A DNA stretch of 52,635 nt from Alphaproteobacteria bacterium (lineage in GTDB: Bacteria > Pseudomonadota > Alphaproteobacteria > Micavibrionales > Micavibrionaceae). The notes below the pieces were generated by a model, which saw only the letters and a program-made list of their open reading frames with translations, made no database searches and had not been told where the DNA came from. Below are positions 46,172 through 52,635 of this stretch, piece by piece. The position numbers and the translations under genes were made by a program. Each line of letters starts with the position of its first letter. Positions within the stretch are counted from its first letter, which is position 1. The stretch is taken from NCBI GenBank assembly GCA_020443295.1, contig JAGRIJ010000019.1, positions 1 to 52,635 of the forward strand. The letters run 5' to 3'.

Positions 46172-46200
46172 AAACGATACTCGTGGACAGCGTATCGTTT
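46172..46200. repeat. 9-bp perfect inverted repeat (candidate operator or hairpin)
   Basis: AAACGATAC at 46172-46180 and GTATCGTTT at 46192-46200 flank an 11-base centre. It lies between the terminator at 46100 and the coiled-coil gene at 46341. The 3' side is not a T-run, so a terminator is unlikely. Confidence 0.6.
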
Positions 46201-46340
46201 ATTATTTACCATAAAATTATGACGAGATCTTTTCGTCAGTCCCGGAACCCCCTCCAGGGTCCTGAGTTTGCCAAAACTGAACCTTAATATTTCTTCGCAA
46301 ATTCCGGACATTCCTGAGTTAAACTAGAAAGGTGTAGATC

Positions 46341-46979
46341 ATGTCTTTGGAAGTAGAAACCGTAGTGGCCATATCGATTATGATGGCCGTGTTTTCCGCG
46401 GTCGCTGCCGTGGGAACAAGTATCGTGCTCGGCGCTGGATTTGAACGTCTGCGTTCGGGTTTTGACGTTGTACGCAAGCAAACCGGATTTTTCAGCGATG
46501 CGATCCACAAGCTCGAAAAGAAAATGGAGCTGGTGGATGCTGAAACCGGACGCGTAACCCATTCGATCAATGAAATCGAAGCGAAGGTCGCGAATGTCGG
46601 CGATCAAGCCAACGCGTTCAGCTCCGCCGTTCAAACGCTTGAACGGAAAGTGGAAATCGTTGACAAACAAGCCGGATATTTCGGCGATGCGATCCACAAG
46701 CTGGAACAGAAAATCGACACGCTGGATGCCCATGAGGATCTGATCAAGACCAAGATGGCGCACCATGCGGATGCCGACCTGATCAGCACGGCGAAAACAG
46801 AGGCCCTGGTGTCTCACGCCGAGGATCTTCTGACCCAGATGAGCATTCTGGCCGGACAACTGGCTGAAAAGAAAAGCACTCAAGACAGTGTTTCCAGCAG
46901 CCAACGGCTCAGCTTGCCCCAGAACTTAACACATTTCGTTTTTGACACACCTCAGGACGGAGAAATCCGGTACCACTAA
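46341..46979 (+). CDS. Membrane-anchored coiled-coil protein with 21-residue repeats
   Basis: A 212-residue protein. An N-terminal membrane segment (about 6-32) is followed by four tandem 21-residue units at 49-69, 70-90, 91-111 and 112-132, each three heptads long; cores are AIHKLEKKMELVD, SINEIEAKVANVG, AVQTLERKVEIVD and AIHKLEQKIDTLD. The first and fourth share most residues and codons, so the array grew by duplication. The remaining C-terminal part has a short helical region and a disordered tail. AAAGG precedes the ATG and a terminator follows at 47010. No family recognised; a role as scaffold is inferred from the coil. Confidence 0.75.
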   Translation: MSLEVETVVAISIMMAVFSAVAAVGTSIVLGAGFERLRSGFDVVRKQTGFFSDAIHKLEKKMELVDAETGRVTHSINEIEAKVANVGDQANAFSSAVQTLERKVEIVDKQAGYFGDAIHKLEQKIDTLDAHEDLIKTKMAHHADADLISTAKTEALVSHAEDLLTQMSILAGQLAEKKSTQDSVSSSQRLSLPQNLTHFVFDTPQDGEIRYH

Positions 46980-47009
46980 CGATTACCTGGTAAGCTCTTA
47001 GCAAACTTC

Positions 47010-47038
47010 ACAGGCGGATAATATCCGCCTGTTTTTTT
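47010..47038 (+). terminator. Rho-independent terminator of the coiled-coil gene
   Basis: ACAGGCGGAT (47010-47019) and ATCCGCCTGT (47023-47032) form a 10-bp perfect stem with a three-base loop, followed by TTTTTTT. Confidence 0.92.
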
Positions 47039-47149
47039 GTTTCTGTTCAAACCTTTGTTGAAGCCCTTGTGGCCTTGCCCCGTTCATCAGGATACTATAA
47101 GAGAAAAGGGTGACCTGACCTTATTGAATCACCCGAGCGGAGGCTTTTT

Positions 47150-47902
47150 TTGAATTTTTTCATTTTGATCTGGGTTGCCGTCACAGTTTTCCTGTTGTCG
47201 TTCTGGGGATGGTCGATCGTCGTCCTGTATAAGCAAAAGCAGAGCTGGAAGCAGTTCGCGAAGAACCGCGGCCTCCGGTACCGCAGTAACAGCGTTTTCG
47301 ACTCCCCTGAAATCACGGGAGCTTTAAAAGATTACAAGGTTTATATTTTTACCGCCGAACATGAAGCCTCGGACGGGCGTTATGCGCGCCGTCTTACGAG
47401 TATCGAGGTTTCGCTCAAATCGGCTCTGCCGGTGTCGGTTGCCGTCGCCAGCGGGGGGATGGTGAAGATCGTCGAGGATCTGAATTTTCATGTCGAATAC
47501 AGGCCCGACCTGCACGGATGGGACAATTCATACATCGTCCGTTCCCGGAATGAGGCGGTGGCCCGGGAGTATCTGACTGAGAGGCGCCTGCAGGAGGTCG
47601 TGAAGCTGATGAAGTTGAAAAATTCATGGGTTATTCTGTTTTTTTCTTCGGGGCAGGGGCTGTTGCGGATCGATACCCCCGACCCGCTGAACGATATCAA
47701 AAAAATCGACAGTTATGTCAGCAAGATGCTTCAGGCCGCCCAGGTTCTGGAACTGGAAAAGGGAGAAAAGGAAAAGCTGGCGTACAAGGCCGAGCAGAAA
47801 GAAATCAAAGGCGGCGCCGGGTCTGTTTCCCGCACGCCGGAAATTCCGGATGATCTGCTTGAAGGACCGATCGGGCTTACGCTTGAAGAGGACGACGATT
47901 AG
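47150..47902 (+). CDS. Hypothetical single-span membrane protein
   Basis: A 250-residue protein that starts with one membrane segment (FFILIWVAVTVFLLSFWGW) and has a soluble domain, probably cytoplasmic (RGLRYRSNSVFDSPEITG; FHVEYRPDLHGWDNSYIVR), ending in a charged helix (ELEKGEKEKLAYKAEQKE) and an acidic tail. No family recognised. TTG at 47150 is the start; GGAGG lies about seven bases upstream and no other start keeps the membrane segment. The stop shares bases with the stop of the convergent GH13 gene. Confidence 0.7.
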   Translation: MNFFILIWVAVTVFLLSFWGWSIVVLYKQKQSWKQFAKNRGLRYRSNSVFDSPEITGALKDYKVYIFTAEHEASDGRYARRLTSIEVSLKSALPVSVAVASGGMVKIVEDLNFHVEYRPDLHGWDNSYIVRSRNEAVAREYLTERRLQEVVKLMKLKNSWVILFFSSGQGLLRIDTPDPLNDIKKIDSYVSKMLQAAQVLELEKGEKEKLAYKAEQKEIKGGAGSVSRTPEIPDDLLEGPIGLTLEEDDD

Positions 47903-49503
47903 GAGGTTTTCTTTCCTGACGGTCCGTCTATCCGAATTTCATACGCTTCAAGGTTATTTTGCGGCGTGCCCGAGAGGTTAAAGAGGCAGTCCGTTTTACC
48001 GGAGCCGTTATATTCGCGAGCGATGTGGAGGATGTGTGGGTTCCCCGTTGCGATAAACGCGGTACGGCCCTGATTCCAGTTTTTCCTCCGGCTTTTTCGC
48101 CATTCCATATATTTCCTGAATGCGTTGAGGGTCGAGGATGGGTCGTTTTCCTGCACCGAAACTGCAAGGTTTTTGTGGTTTTCAGGGATGGGAAGCCAGG
48201 GGGCGGCCTTTGAAAATCCGCATTGTTGCGTTTCTGTCCACGGGAGCGGGGTGCGGCATCCGTCCCGTCCTTGCCAAACGGGCCATGTTTGCTTGGCCCA
48301 CGGGTCCTGAAGTCTGTCAAAGGGGATTTCCGCTTCGGGCAGGCCCAGTTCTTCGCCCTGATAGACAAAAACCGTTCCGGGCAGGCACAGGAGCAAGGCC
48401 AGCAACATTTTCGAGCAGGCAGGATCGTGCCGGTAAGGCTTGTACCAGCGGCTGGCCGCCCGAACGACGTCGTGGTTGGAAAAAGCCCAACCGGGCCAGC
48501 CCGGATCGGGAGAGGCGGGATCGTGCGCGCTGTAAAACTCCTCGACAGGTTCGCGGATCATATCTTCGGTGAGTTTCTTGACCGTGCCGGACATCATGTG
48601 CGTGTTGTAAGTGCAGTGCAGCCGTTTGTCGCCGGACGTATAAATATGGGCCAGGCGGTAGGGGTGGTCATCGCCGATTTCACCGATCGTGAATGTGCCG
48701 GGATATTCGTCCATCAGAGCGCGCAGGCGCTCGATAAATTCAAGATTTTCCGGGCGGGATTTATCGTAGATATGTTGCTGACGGGAATAGGGGACGTCTG
48801 CTTCCAGCTGGGTTGCGTAAGTAACGCCTTCCGTTCGAGGAGGATTGTCGCGCAGGAGGCGATCGTGAAAATAGAAATTCACAGTGTCCAGCCGAAAGCC
48901 ATCAACCCCCAGATCCAGCCAGAAACGGGCGATATCCAGTGCTTCTTGCTGTACTTCCGGGTTGTGGTAGTTGAGGTCCGGCTGTTCGGGGAGGAAATTA
49001 TGGAGGTAGTACTGTCCCCGTGTTTCATCGAAGGTCCATGCGCCGCCGCCGAAGACCGAGACCCAGTTGTTCGGGGGGAGGCGCGTACCGTCCGGTCCTG
49101 CTTTCGGGTCGGCCCAGACGTACCAGTCCGCTTTTGAATTGGATTTGTCGGTGCGGCTTTGCAGAAACCACGGGTGCCGGCCCGACGTATGGGAGAGGAC
49201 GAGGTCGATGATGACTTTGAGTTGGCGGCTATGCGCGTTTTCCAGAAGGGTTTTGAAATCTTTCAGCGTGCCGAAGACCGGATCGACATTGCGGTAATCG
49301 GAAACATCGTATCCAAAATCTTTCATGGGGGAGGGGAAGAAGGGGCTGATCCATATTCCGTCGACGCCCAGACCGGCGATATATTCGAGGCGGGATGTTA
49401 TGCCGGGGAGATCGCCAATTCCGTCTGCGTTCGTGTCCTGAAAGCTGCGCGGGTAAATCTGGTAGATGACCGCCGAGCGCCACCACTCAGAACCGTCAGA
49501 CAT
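47899..49503 (-). CDS. GH13 alpha-glucosidase (oligo-1,6-glucosidase-like)
   Basis: A 534-residue cytoplasmic glycoside hydrolase of family 13. The N-terminal WWRSAVIYQIYPRSFQDTNADGIGDLPGI is typical of alpha-1,4/1,6-glucosidases. Catalytic residues are visible: the nucleophile Asp in GFRLDTVNF (about 205), the acid/base Glu in FTIGEIGDD (about 275) and the third Asp in FSNHDVVR (about 344). It probably cleaves short malto- or isomalto-oligosaccharides; the specific linkage is not certain. It overlaps the phzF-like gene by eight bases and is the last gene of a three-gene run. No sugar transporter is nearby. Confidence 0.93.
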   Translation of the reverse strand: MSDGSEWWRSAVIYQIYPRSFQDTNADGIGDLPGITSRLEYIAGLGVDGIWISPFFPSPMKDFGYDVSDYRNVDPVFGTLKDFKTLLENAHSRQLKVIIDLVLSHTSGRHPWFLQSRTDKSNSKADWYVWADPKAGPDGTRLPPNNWVSVFGGGAWTFDETRGQYYLHNFLPEQPDLNYHNPEVQQEALDIARFWLDLGVDGFRLDTVNFYFHDRLLRDNPPRTEGVTYATQLEADVPYSRQQHIYDKSRPENLEFIERLRALMDEYPGTFTIGEIGDDHPYRLAHIYTSGDKRLHCTYNTHMMSGTVKKLTEDMIREPVEEFYSAHDPASPDPGWPGWAFSNHDVVRAASRWYKPYRHDPACSKMLLALLLCLPGTVFVYQGEELGLPEAEIPFDRLQDPWAKQTWPVWQGRDGCRTPLPWTETQQCGFSKAAPWLPIPENHKNLAVSVQENDPSSTLNAFRKYMEWRKSRRKNWNQGRTAFIATGNPHILHIAREYNGSGKTDCLFNLSGTPQNNLEAYEIRIDGPSGKKTS

Positions 49504-50293
49504 TAATGCTGCCTTCGAGATAGGTAACAGCGGTGCCTGTTATCTCCACACGTTTTTCTTTTGCTAGATTGCATAAGAGACTGCCCCCGCGCGCGGAGAG
49601 CTGTCTGGCCGAGAGTTCCGTTTTATCCTGAATTTTACCCCAATAGGGGGCCAGCAGGCAGTGCGTTGCGCCGGTTACGGGATCTTCGTCAATTCCAACC
49701 TGCGGGGCGAAAAACCGGGAGACAAAATCCACACCCTCCGTTCCCGGAGCTGTCACGACCAGACCGATAACGTCCTTGAGCGATAGTATCTTTATGGTAT
49801 CCGGTTTGATGGATTTTACCTTTTCCGCGCTATCCAGAACGGCAACCCAGACAGACTTTCCTTTTAAAACAGAAAAAGTCGGCAGTCCGAGCACTTGCTC
49901 TATTTTCTTCTTATCCTCAGGAGCGACTTCTTCATATTCCCAAGACGGCAAGTCCATCGTCAGTCCCTGATCAGACCGGGTTACGGTCAGAATGCCCGAC
50001 CGGCTCTGAAAGGTTACTTTATCCTCTTCGTATCCCAGATGTTCATAGAGGATGTGAGCGGATGCCAATGTCGCGTGACCGCAGAGATCGACTTCGGCTG
50101 CGGGGGTAAACCAACGCAAATGGTAGCCTACTTTCTGAGGGACAAAAAAGGCGGTCTCCGAGAGATTGTTCTCAAGGGCGATCTTCTGCAGTTTTTCGTT
50201 CGAGAGCCATTCTTTCAGAGGGCACACGGCGGCCGGGTTGCCGCCGAATACCTTGTCGGTAAAAGCATCTACCTGATAGAGCGGGAGTTTCAT
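49496..50293 (-). CDS. PhzF-family isomerase
   Basis: A 265-residue protein of the PhzF/diaminopimelate-epimerase fold. N-terminal PLYQVDAFTDKVFGGNPAAV, the catalytic Glu in NNLSETAFF (Glu46), FTPAAEVDLCGHATLASAHIL, and the second-half DEDPVTGATHCLLAPYW. PhzF isomerises a phenazine precursor, but most chromosomal members, including this one away from other phenazine genes, have unknown substrates. Eight bases downstream of the cyclophilin gene and overlapping the glucosidase gene, hence one operon. Confidence 0.92.
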   Translation of the reverse strand: MKLPLYQVDAFTDKVFGGNPAAVCPLKEWLSNEKLQKIALENNLSETAFFVPQKVGYHLRWFTPAAEVDLCGHATLASAHILYEHLGYEEDKVTFQSRSGILTVTRSDQGLTMDLPSWEYEEVAPEDKKKIEQVLGLPTFSVLKGKSVWVAVLDSAEKVKSIKPDTIKILSLKDVIGLVVTAPGTEGVDFVSRFFAPQVGIDEDPVTGATHCLLAPYWGKIQDKTELSARQLSARGGSLLCNLAKEKRVEITGTAVTYLEGSINV

Positions 50294-50301
50294 GACCCGG
50301 T

Positions 50302-50901
50302 TTATTCTTCAGGGGTGCCCGAGGCCGGATTTGCATCTTCCGGGGCTTTTTCCTCTCCCACCGTCATTTTGACGATTTTATCGGGAGTGCCCGGAGGCTC
50401 ACCGATGGCCAAGGCATCGACATATTCCATTCCGGACGTCACCTGTCCCCAAACGGTGTACTGCCCGGTCAAGCCCCGGCATCCGGAATCCGTAAAGCAG
50501 ATAAAGAACTGTGAGTTCGCGCTGTTCGGATTTTCGGTCCGGGCCATGCCCACGGTCCCGCGTTTATATTGGTAATGACTGAATTCCGCAGGGAGATCGT
50601 CGTATTTCGAGCCGCCTCTTCCGGTTCCGGTCGGATCTCCGGTCTGGGCCATAAAATCCCTGATTACGCGGTGGAAGGTCAGGTTATCGTAAAATCCTTC
50701 ACTTGCGAGCGTTTTAATTCTTTCTACATGCTTGGGAGCAATCTCGGGCAGAAGTTCTATAACCACCGGTCCTCCCGTGGAGAGTTCCAGTTGAACAGTC
50801 TTAGCGGGGTCAGTGGCGTTGGCCGGTTGTGCGGTGGCGCTCATCAGAATCATACTCCCGATTGTTAGTGACAGTTTTTTGAGAAAGGTTTTTGTGCTCA
50901 T
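50302..50901 (-). CDS. Periplasmic peptidyl-prolyl cis-trans isomerase (cyclophilin type)
   Basis: A 199-residue PpiA-like protein that speeds proline isomerisation in exported proteins. Signal peptide at 1-29 (LTIGSMILMSATAQPANA) followed by the cyclophilin core: GFYDNLTFHRVIRDFMAQTGDPTGTGRGG with the catalytic Arg/Phe, GTVGMARTENPNSANSQFFIC, and YTVWGQVTSGMEYVD. A short Pro/Glu tail ends the protein. First gene of the run with phzF-like and GH13 genes. A pair of 19-bp direct repeats lies 58 bases upstream (50959-50996). Confidence 0.93.
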   Translation of the reverse strand: MSTKTFLKKLSLTIGSMILMSATAQPANATDPAKTVQLELSTGGPVVIELLPEIAPKHVERIKTLASEGFYDNLTFHRVIRDFMAQTGDPTGTGRGGSKYDDLPAEFSHYQYKRGTVGMARTENPNSANSQFFICFTDSGCRGLTGQYTVWGQVTSGMEYVDALAIGEPPGTPDKIVKMTVGEEKAPEDANPASGTPEE

Positions 50902-50958
50902 GCTCAGTGTACCTTTATGAGAATTGAAAATTGCTCATTAGTCCTGCCACACTCAGGG

Positions 50959-50996
50959 CATTAAAGCAAGTTGACTTCATTAAAGCAAGTTAACCT
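50959..50996. repeat. Two tandem 19-bp repeats upstream of the cyclophilin operon
   Basis: CATTAAAGCAAGTTGACTT (50959-50977) is followed at once by CATTAAAGCAAGTTAACCT (50978-50996), differing at two positions. Read on the minus strand it lies just upstream of the cyclophilin gene, a possible place for a regulator site. Confidence 0.7.
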
Positions 50997-51034
50997 GGGG
51001 GGCGTGAATTTCTCCACTGCCAGAAACAAGATTC

Positions 51035-51292
51035 TCAGGCGTTTGCTTTCTGACGTTTTTGAGCGTAAGAGGGGCTTTTATTAGTTGCCGAATAGTGATT
51101 GTCGATCACTTCCTTGACAGATTCCCTGCACGCTCCGCAATTGTATCCTTCGCCTTCGGAGCAATTGCTGTGAATTTCTTCTGCGAATTCTGCGCTTACG
51201 CCGTTTACCGCGCAGCAGGAGGTAGACGGTCTTTTTTCCAGCTCGTCGATGATATCCGAGGTTCTGATATTGCGGCAAAGACAAACGTGCAT
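51035..51292 (-). CDS. bfd: Bacterioferritin-associated ferredoxin-like protein
   Basis: An 85-residue [2Fe-2S] protein expected to pass electrons to bacterioferritin to release iron. Cys4 and Cys6 (MHVCLCRNI) and Cys52 and Cys55 (YNCGACRESVKEVI) are the four ligands. In E. coli Bfd the second pair is at 38 and 41; here about 14 residues are added between, with three extra cysteines (Cys26, Cys27, Cys44). Two Fur-box-like sites lie upstream (51342 and 51370). bfr is close by, on the other side of the divergent gene at 51464. Confidence 0.82.
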   Translation of the reverse strand: MHVCLCRNIRTSDIIDELEKRPSTSCCAVNGVSAEFAEEIHSNCSEGEGYNCGACRESVKEVIDNHYSATNKSPSYAQKRQKANA

Positions 51293-51341
51293 GGTTTTCC
51301 CGGTTGTTGTCGGCTCTTCAAAGGGTTACAGTTTCAAGGAC

Positions 51342-51360
51342 GTATCATTATCATATATGG
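51342..51360. promoter_or_regulatory. Fur-box-like site 1
   Basis: Minus-strand reading is CATATATGATAATGATAC, which contains GATAATGATA, matching the first ten bases of the Fur consensus GATAATGATAATCATTATC. It lies in the divergent region between bfd and the gene at 51464. Confidence 0.6.
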
Positions 51361-51369
51361 GCCATACAT

Positions 51370-51388
51370 GCAAATCATTCTCATTAAC
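51370..51388. promoter_or_regulatory. Fur-box-like site 2
   Basis: Minus-strand reading is GTTAATGAGAATGATTTGC; AATGAGAATGATT is close to the AATGATAATGATT core of Fur boxes. About ten bases from site 1, so the two could bind Fur together. Confidence 0.55.
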
Positions 51389-51407
51389 TTTAATTTTTTT
51401 GGCTGTT

Positions 51408-51435
51408 TTGCTAGGTCTGGCGGGTCGCGTATGTT
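51408..51435 (+). promoter_or_regulatory. Candidate promoter of the 51464 gene
   Basis: TTGCTA (51408-51413) and TATGTT (51430-51435), 16 bases apart, just ahead of a strong AAAGGAGGAGG ribosome-binding site at 51450-51461. Confidence 0.35.
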
Positions 51436-51463
51436 ATTCTGAAAATTAGGAAAGGAGGAGGGA

Positions 51464-51955
51464 ATGCTTAGAAAATTTATCCTTATTTTTGTGTGTATGG
51501 GTTTTGTTTATGTTCCCCATACAGCCGTCGCAGACACGTCGGTTTATGAGCTTCCTTTAGCTAAAATTCTTACTCTTGTCGATAAAACCAAAGGGCAAAA
51601 AAGGGTGCTTGTTGTCTGGGTGACCAAAAATAAGAGTAGCGCTCGCAAAGTTGTCGGTGAGTTTGCCGATCTGGAGAATACGATGCCCGGCAGCGTTCTT
51701 TCCATTTCCGATGATACGGATCCGCTTAAACTCAGGGAGTTTCTCGCTTCTGTTCCCGTTCTTCCCTACCGGGTCTACCGGGCCAAAAAAGCAACCGGGC
51801 AGAATATCAATCAGGTGCTGCGAAAACTGGGCGGGAAACACTTGGACCGTTATCCGTGGATTATCCTTCTTGACGAGGAAAACAATATCAAAGGGGAAGG
51901 AAACATTTACATGGATTATATCGTGGATTTTATCCTTAAAGATGCCGTCCAGTAA
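51464..51955 (+). CDS. Secreted protein next to bfd/bfr
   Basis: A 163-residue exported protein (signal RKFILIFVCMGFVYVPHTAVA, cleaved at about 23). The mature part has a thioredoxin-like arrangement of strands and helices (RVLVVWVTKNKSSARKVVGE; RYPWIILLDEENNIKGEGN), but without a CXXC motif, so not a working thioredoxin. A very strong ribosome-binding site (AAAGGAGGAGG) suggests abundant translation. It lies between bfd (divergent) and bfr (convergent) and shares the Fur-box-like region, so iron control is possible. Function unknown. Confidence 0.72.
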   Translation: MLRKFILIFVCMGFVYVPHTAVADTSVYELPLAKILTLVDKTKGQKRVLVVWVTKNKSSARKVVGEFADLENTMPGSVLSISDDTDPLKLREFLASVPVLPYRVYRAKKATGQNINQVLRKLGGKHLDRYPWIILLDEENNIKGEGNIYMDYIVDFILKDAVQ

Positions 51956-51975
51956 GCTATTCTCTATGTGAGCGC

Positions 51976-52467
51976 TTAGTCTTTTTCGCTGTCCAGCGGG
52001 CTTTCGGAGTTGAGCTGGATGTAGTTCTGCAAGCCCATGGTTTTCAGTAATTGAAGCTGCGTTTCGAGGTAGTCGACGTGCCCTTCTTCATCCGCGAGGA
52101 TTTTGGCGAAGAGGTCGCGGGAGACGAAATCCTTTACCTTTTCGGCGTAGGCCACAGCTTCGCGGTATGATTTCACGCCATCGAGTTCGAGTTTCAGATC
52201 ACATTCCAGCACTTCCTTGACGTTTTCGCCGATCATAAGCTTGCCTAAAGTCTGCAGGTTGGGCAGGCCTTCGAGGAACAGGATGCGCTGGATCAGCGCG
52301 TCAGCGTGGTGCATTTCCTCGATCGACTCTTTATATTCATGTTTGCCGAGCTTGGTGATGCCCCAGTCATCGAGCATGCGCGCGTGGAGGAAATACTGGT
52401 TAACCGCTGTGAGTTCCTTTTTCAGGGCGTCGTTGAGCAGTTCCAAGATTTTTTTATCGCCTTTCAT
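51976..52467 (-). CDS. bfr: Bacterioferritin
   Basis: A 163-residue iron-storage protein that forms a 24-mer. All ferroxidase ligands are at their canonical positions: Glu18, Glu51, His54, Glu94, Glu127 and His130; Met52 is the haem ligand. N-terminal [20 protein letters not shown] and [12 protein letters not shown] are typical. A GGAGG lies ahead of the ATG. It starts 13 bases after the purB stop, so it is probably co-transcribed with it, with a separate promoter also possible. Confidence 0.97.
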   Translation of the reverse strand: MKGDKKILELLNDALKKELTAVNQYFLHARMLDDWGITKLGKHEYKESIEEMHHADALIQRILFLEGLPNLQTLGKLMIGENVKEVLECDLKLELDGVKSYREAVAYAEKVKDFVSRDLFAKILADEEGHVDYLETQLQLLKTMGLQNYIQLNSESPLDSEKD

Positions 52468-52480
52468 AGCTTCCTCCGGT

Positions 52481-52635
52481 TCAGGTCAAAGCGCGTTTGA
52501 GGATTTTGTCCACGTTCGCGGTGTAATGGGTGTAGTCGAAGATAGACTTCAGGGCTTTTTTGTCAAGTTTCGCGGTGACGTCCTTATCCTTTTCCAGCAG
52601 GGATTGCAGGGTCTTTTTGCCGCGGCTTTCCCAGA
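52481..52635 (-). CDS. purB: Adenylosuccinate lyase, C-terminal end (partial)
   Basis: The window ends inside this gene; only the last 50 residues and the stop (TGA, 52483-52481) are visible. [19 protein letters not shown] then [20 protein letters not shown] matches the end of PurB, where a (L/I)F...Y...VD.I..R pattern follows a helical stretch. The enzyme acts in AMP synthesis and in a late step of IMP synthesis. Directly upstream of bfr on the same strand. Confidence 0.8.
   Translation of the reverse strand, partial: WESRGKKTLQSLLEKDKDVTAKLDKKALKSIFDYTHYTANVDKILKRALT

Overview
The window reads as chromosome of an alphaproteobacterium of fairly high GC. Evidence: a class I (archaeal-type) lysyl-tRNA synthetase, an F1-only ATP synthase operon (atpH-A-G-D-C with no Fo genes beside it) lying downstream of priA, and bacterioferritin plus Bfd. 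The many small secreted or lipid-anchored proteins of unknown function suggest a little-studied lineage. I cannot name the order; a Micavibrio- or Rhodospirillales-like relative is only a guess. I saw no rRNA, tRNA, CRISPR array, transposase or integrase.

Layout. 1-3277: D-amino-acid oxidase-like gene overlapping priA. 3322-8745: a block of six membrane-protein genes (an isoprenylcysteine-methyltransferase-like protein, a membrane-fused spermidine-synthase-like protein and three TraX-like paralogues) between priA and the atp genes. 8878-15108: F1 operon with two extra genes, a PAP2-type phosphatase between atpG and atpD and an AT-rich 65-residue membrane protein between atpD and atpC. 15183-20265: an unknown exported protein, a minus-strand folate cluster (pabB, pabA, LOG-family hydrolase) and an EamA transporter. 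20362-29069: DinG-like helicase, MscS channel, nitroreductase, several unknowns and lysK. 29200-35947: a membrane-anchored protein with an RTX-associated calcium-binding region, uvrB, and two repeat-built membrane proteins bracketed by a 59-bp direct copy of the uvrB 3' end. 36062-37617: an AT-rich island with an AAA/STAND-type ATPase and a Phd/YefM-like antitoxin that appears to have a leaderless promoter. 37652-47902: a DHFR-family reductase, a Tiki/ChaN-like protein, then many small secreted proteins, lipoproteins, a pentapeptide-repeat protein, a 58-residue lysine-rich histone-like protein and a coiled-coil protein made of 21-residue repeats. 47899-52635: GH13 glucosidase, PhzF protein and periplasmic cyclophilin in one operon, then an iron-storage group (bfd, a secreted protein, bfr) with two Fur-box-like sites, and the 3' end of purB.

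How the genes fit together. Housekeeping functions (replication restart, F1, p-aminobenzoate supply, UvrB, LysRS, purine synthesis) alternate with accessory blocks. Three places look most worth following: the two additions to the F1 operon, the duplicated uvrB end flanking a two-gene membrane cassette, and the TraX/SpeE-like membrane block next to atp. Starts were chosen by Shine-Dalgarno fit and family N-termini; several are TTG or GTG. No gap between genes exceeds 300 bases.
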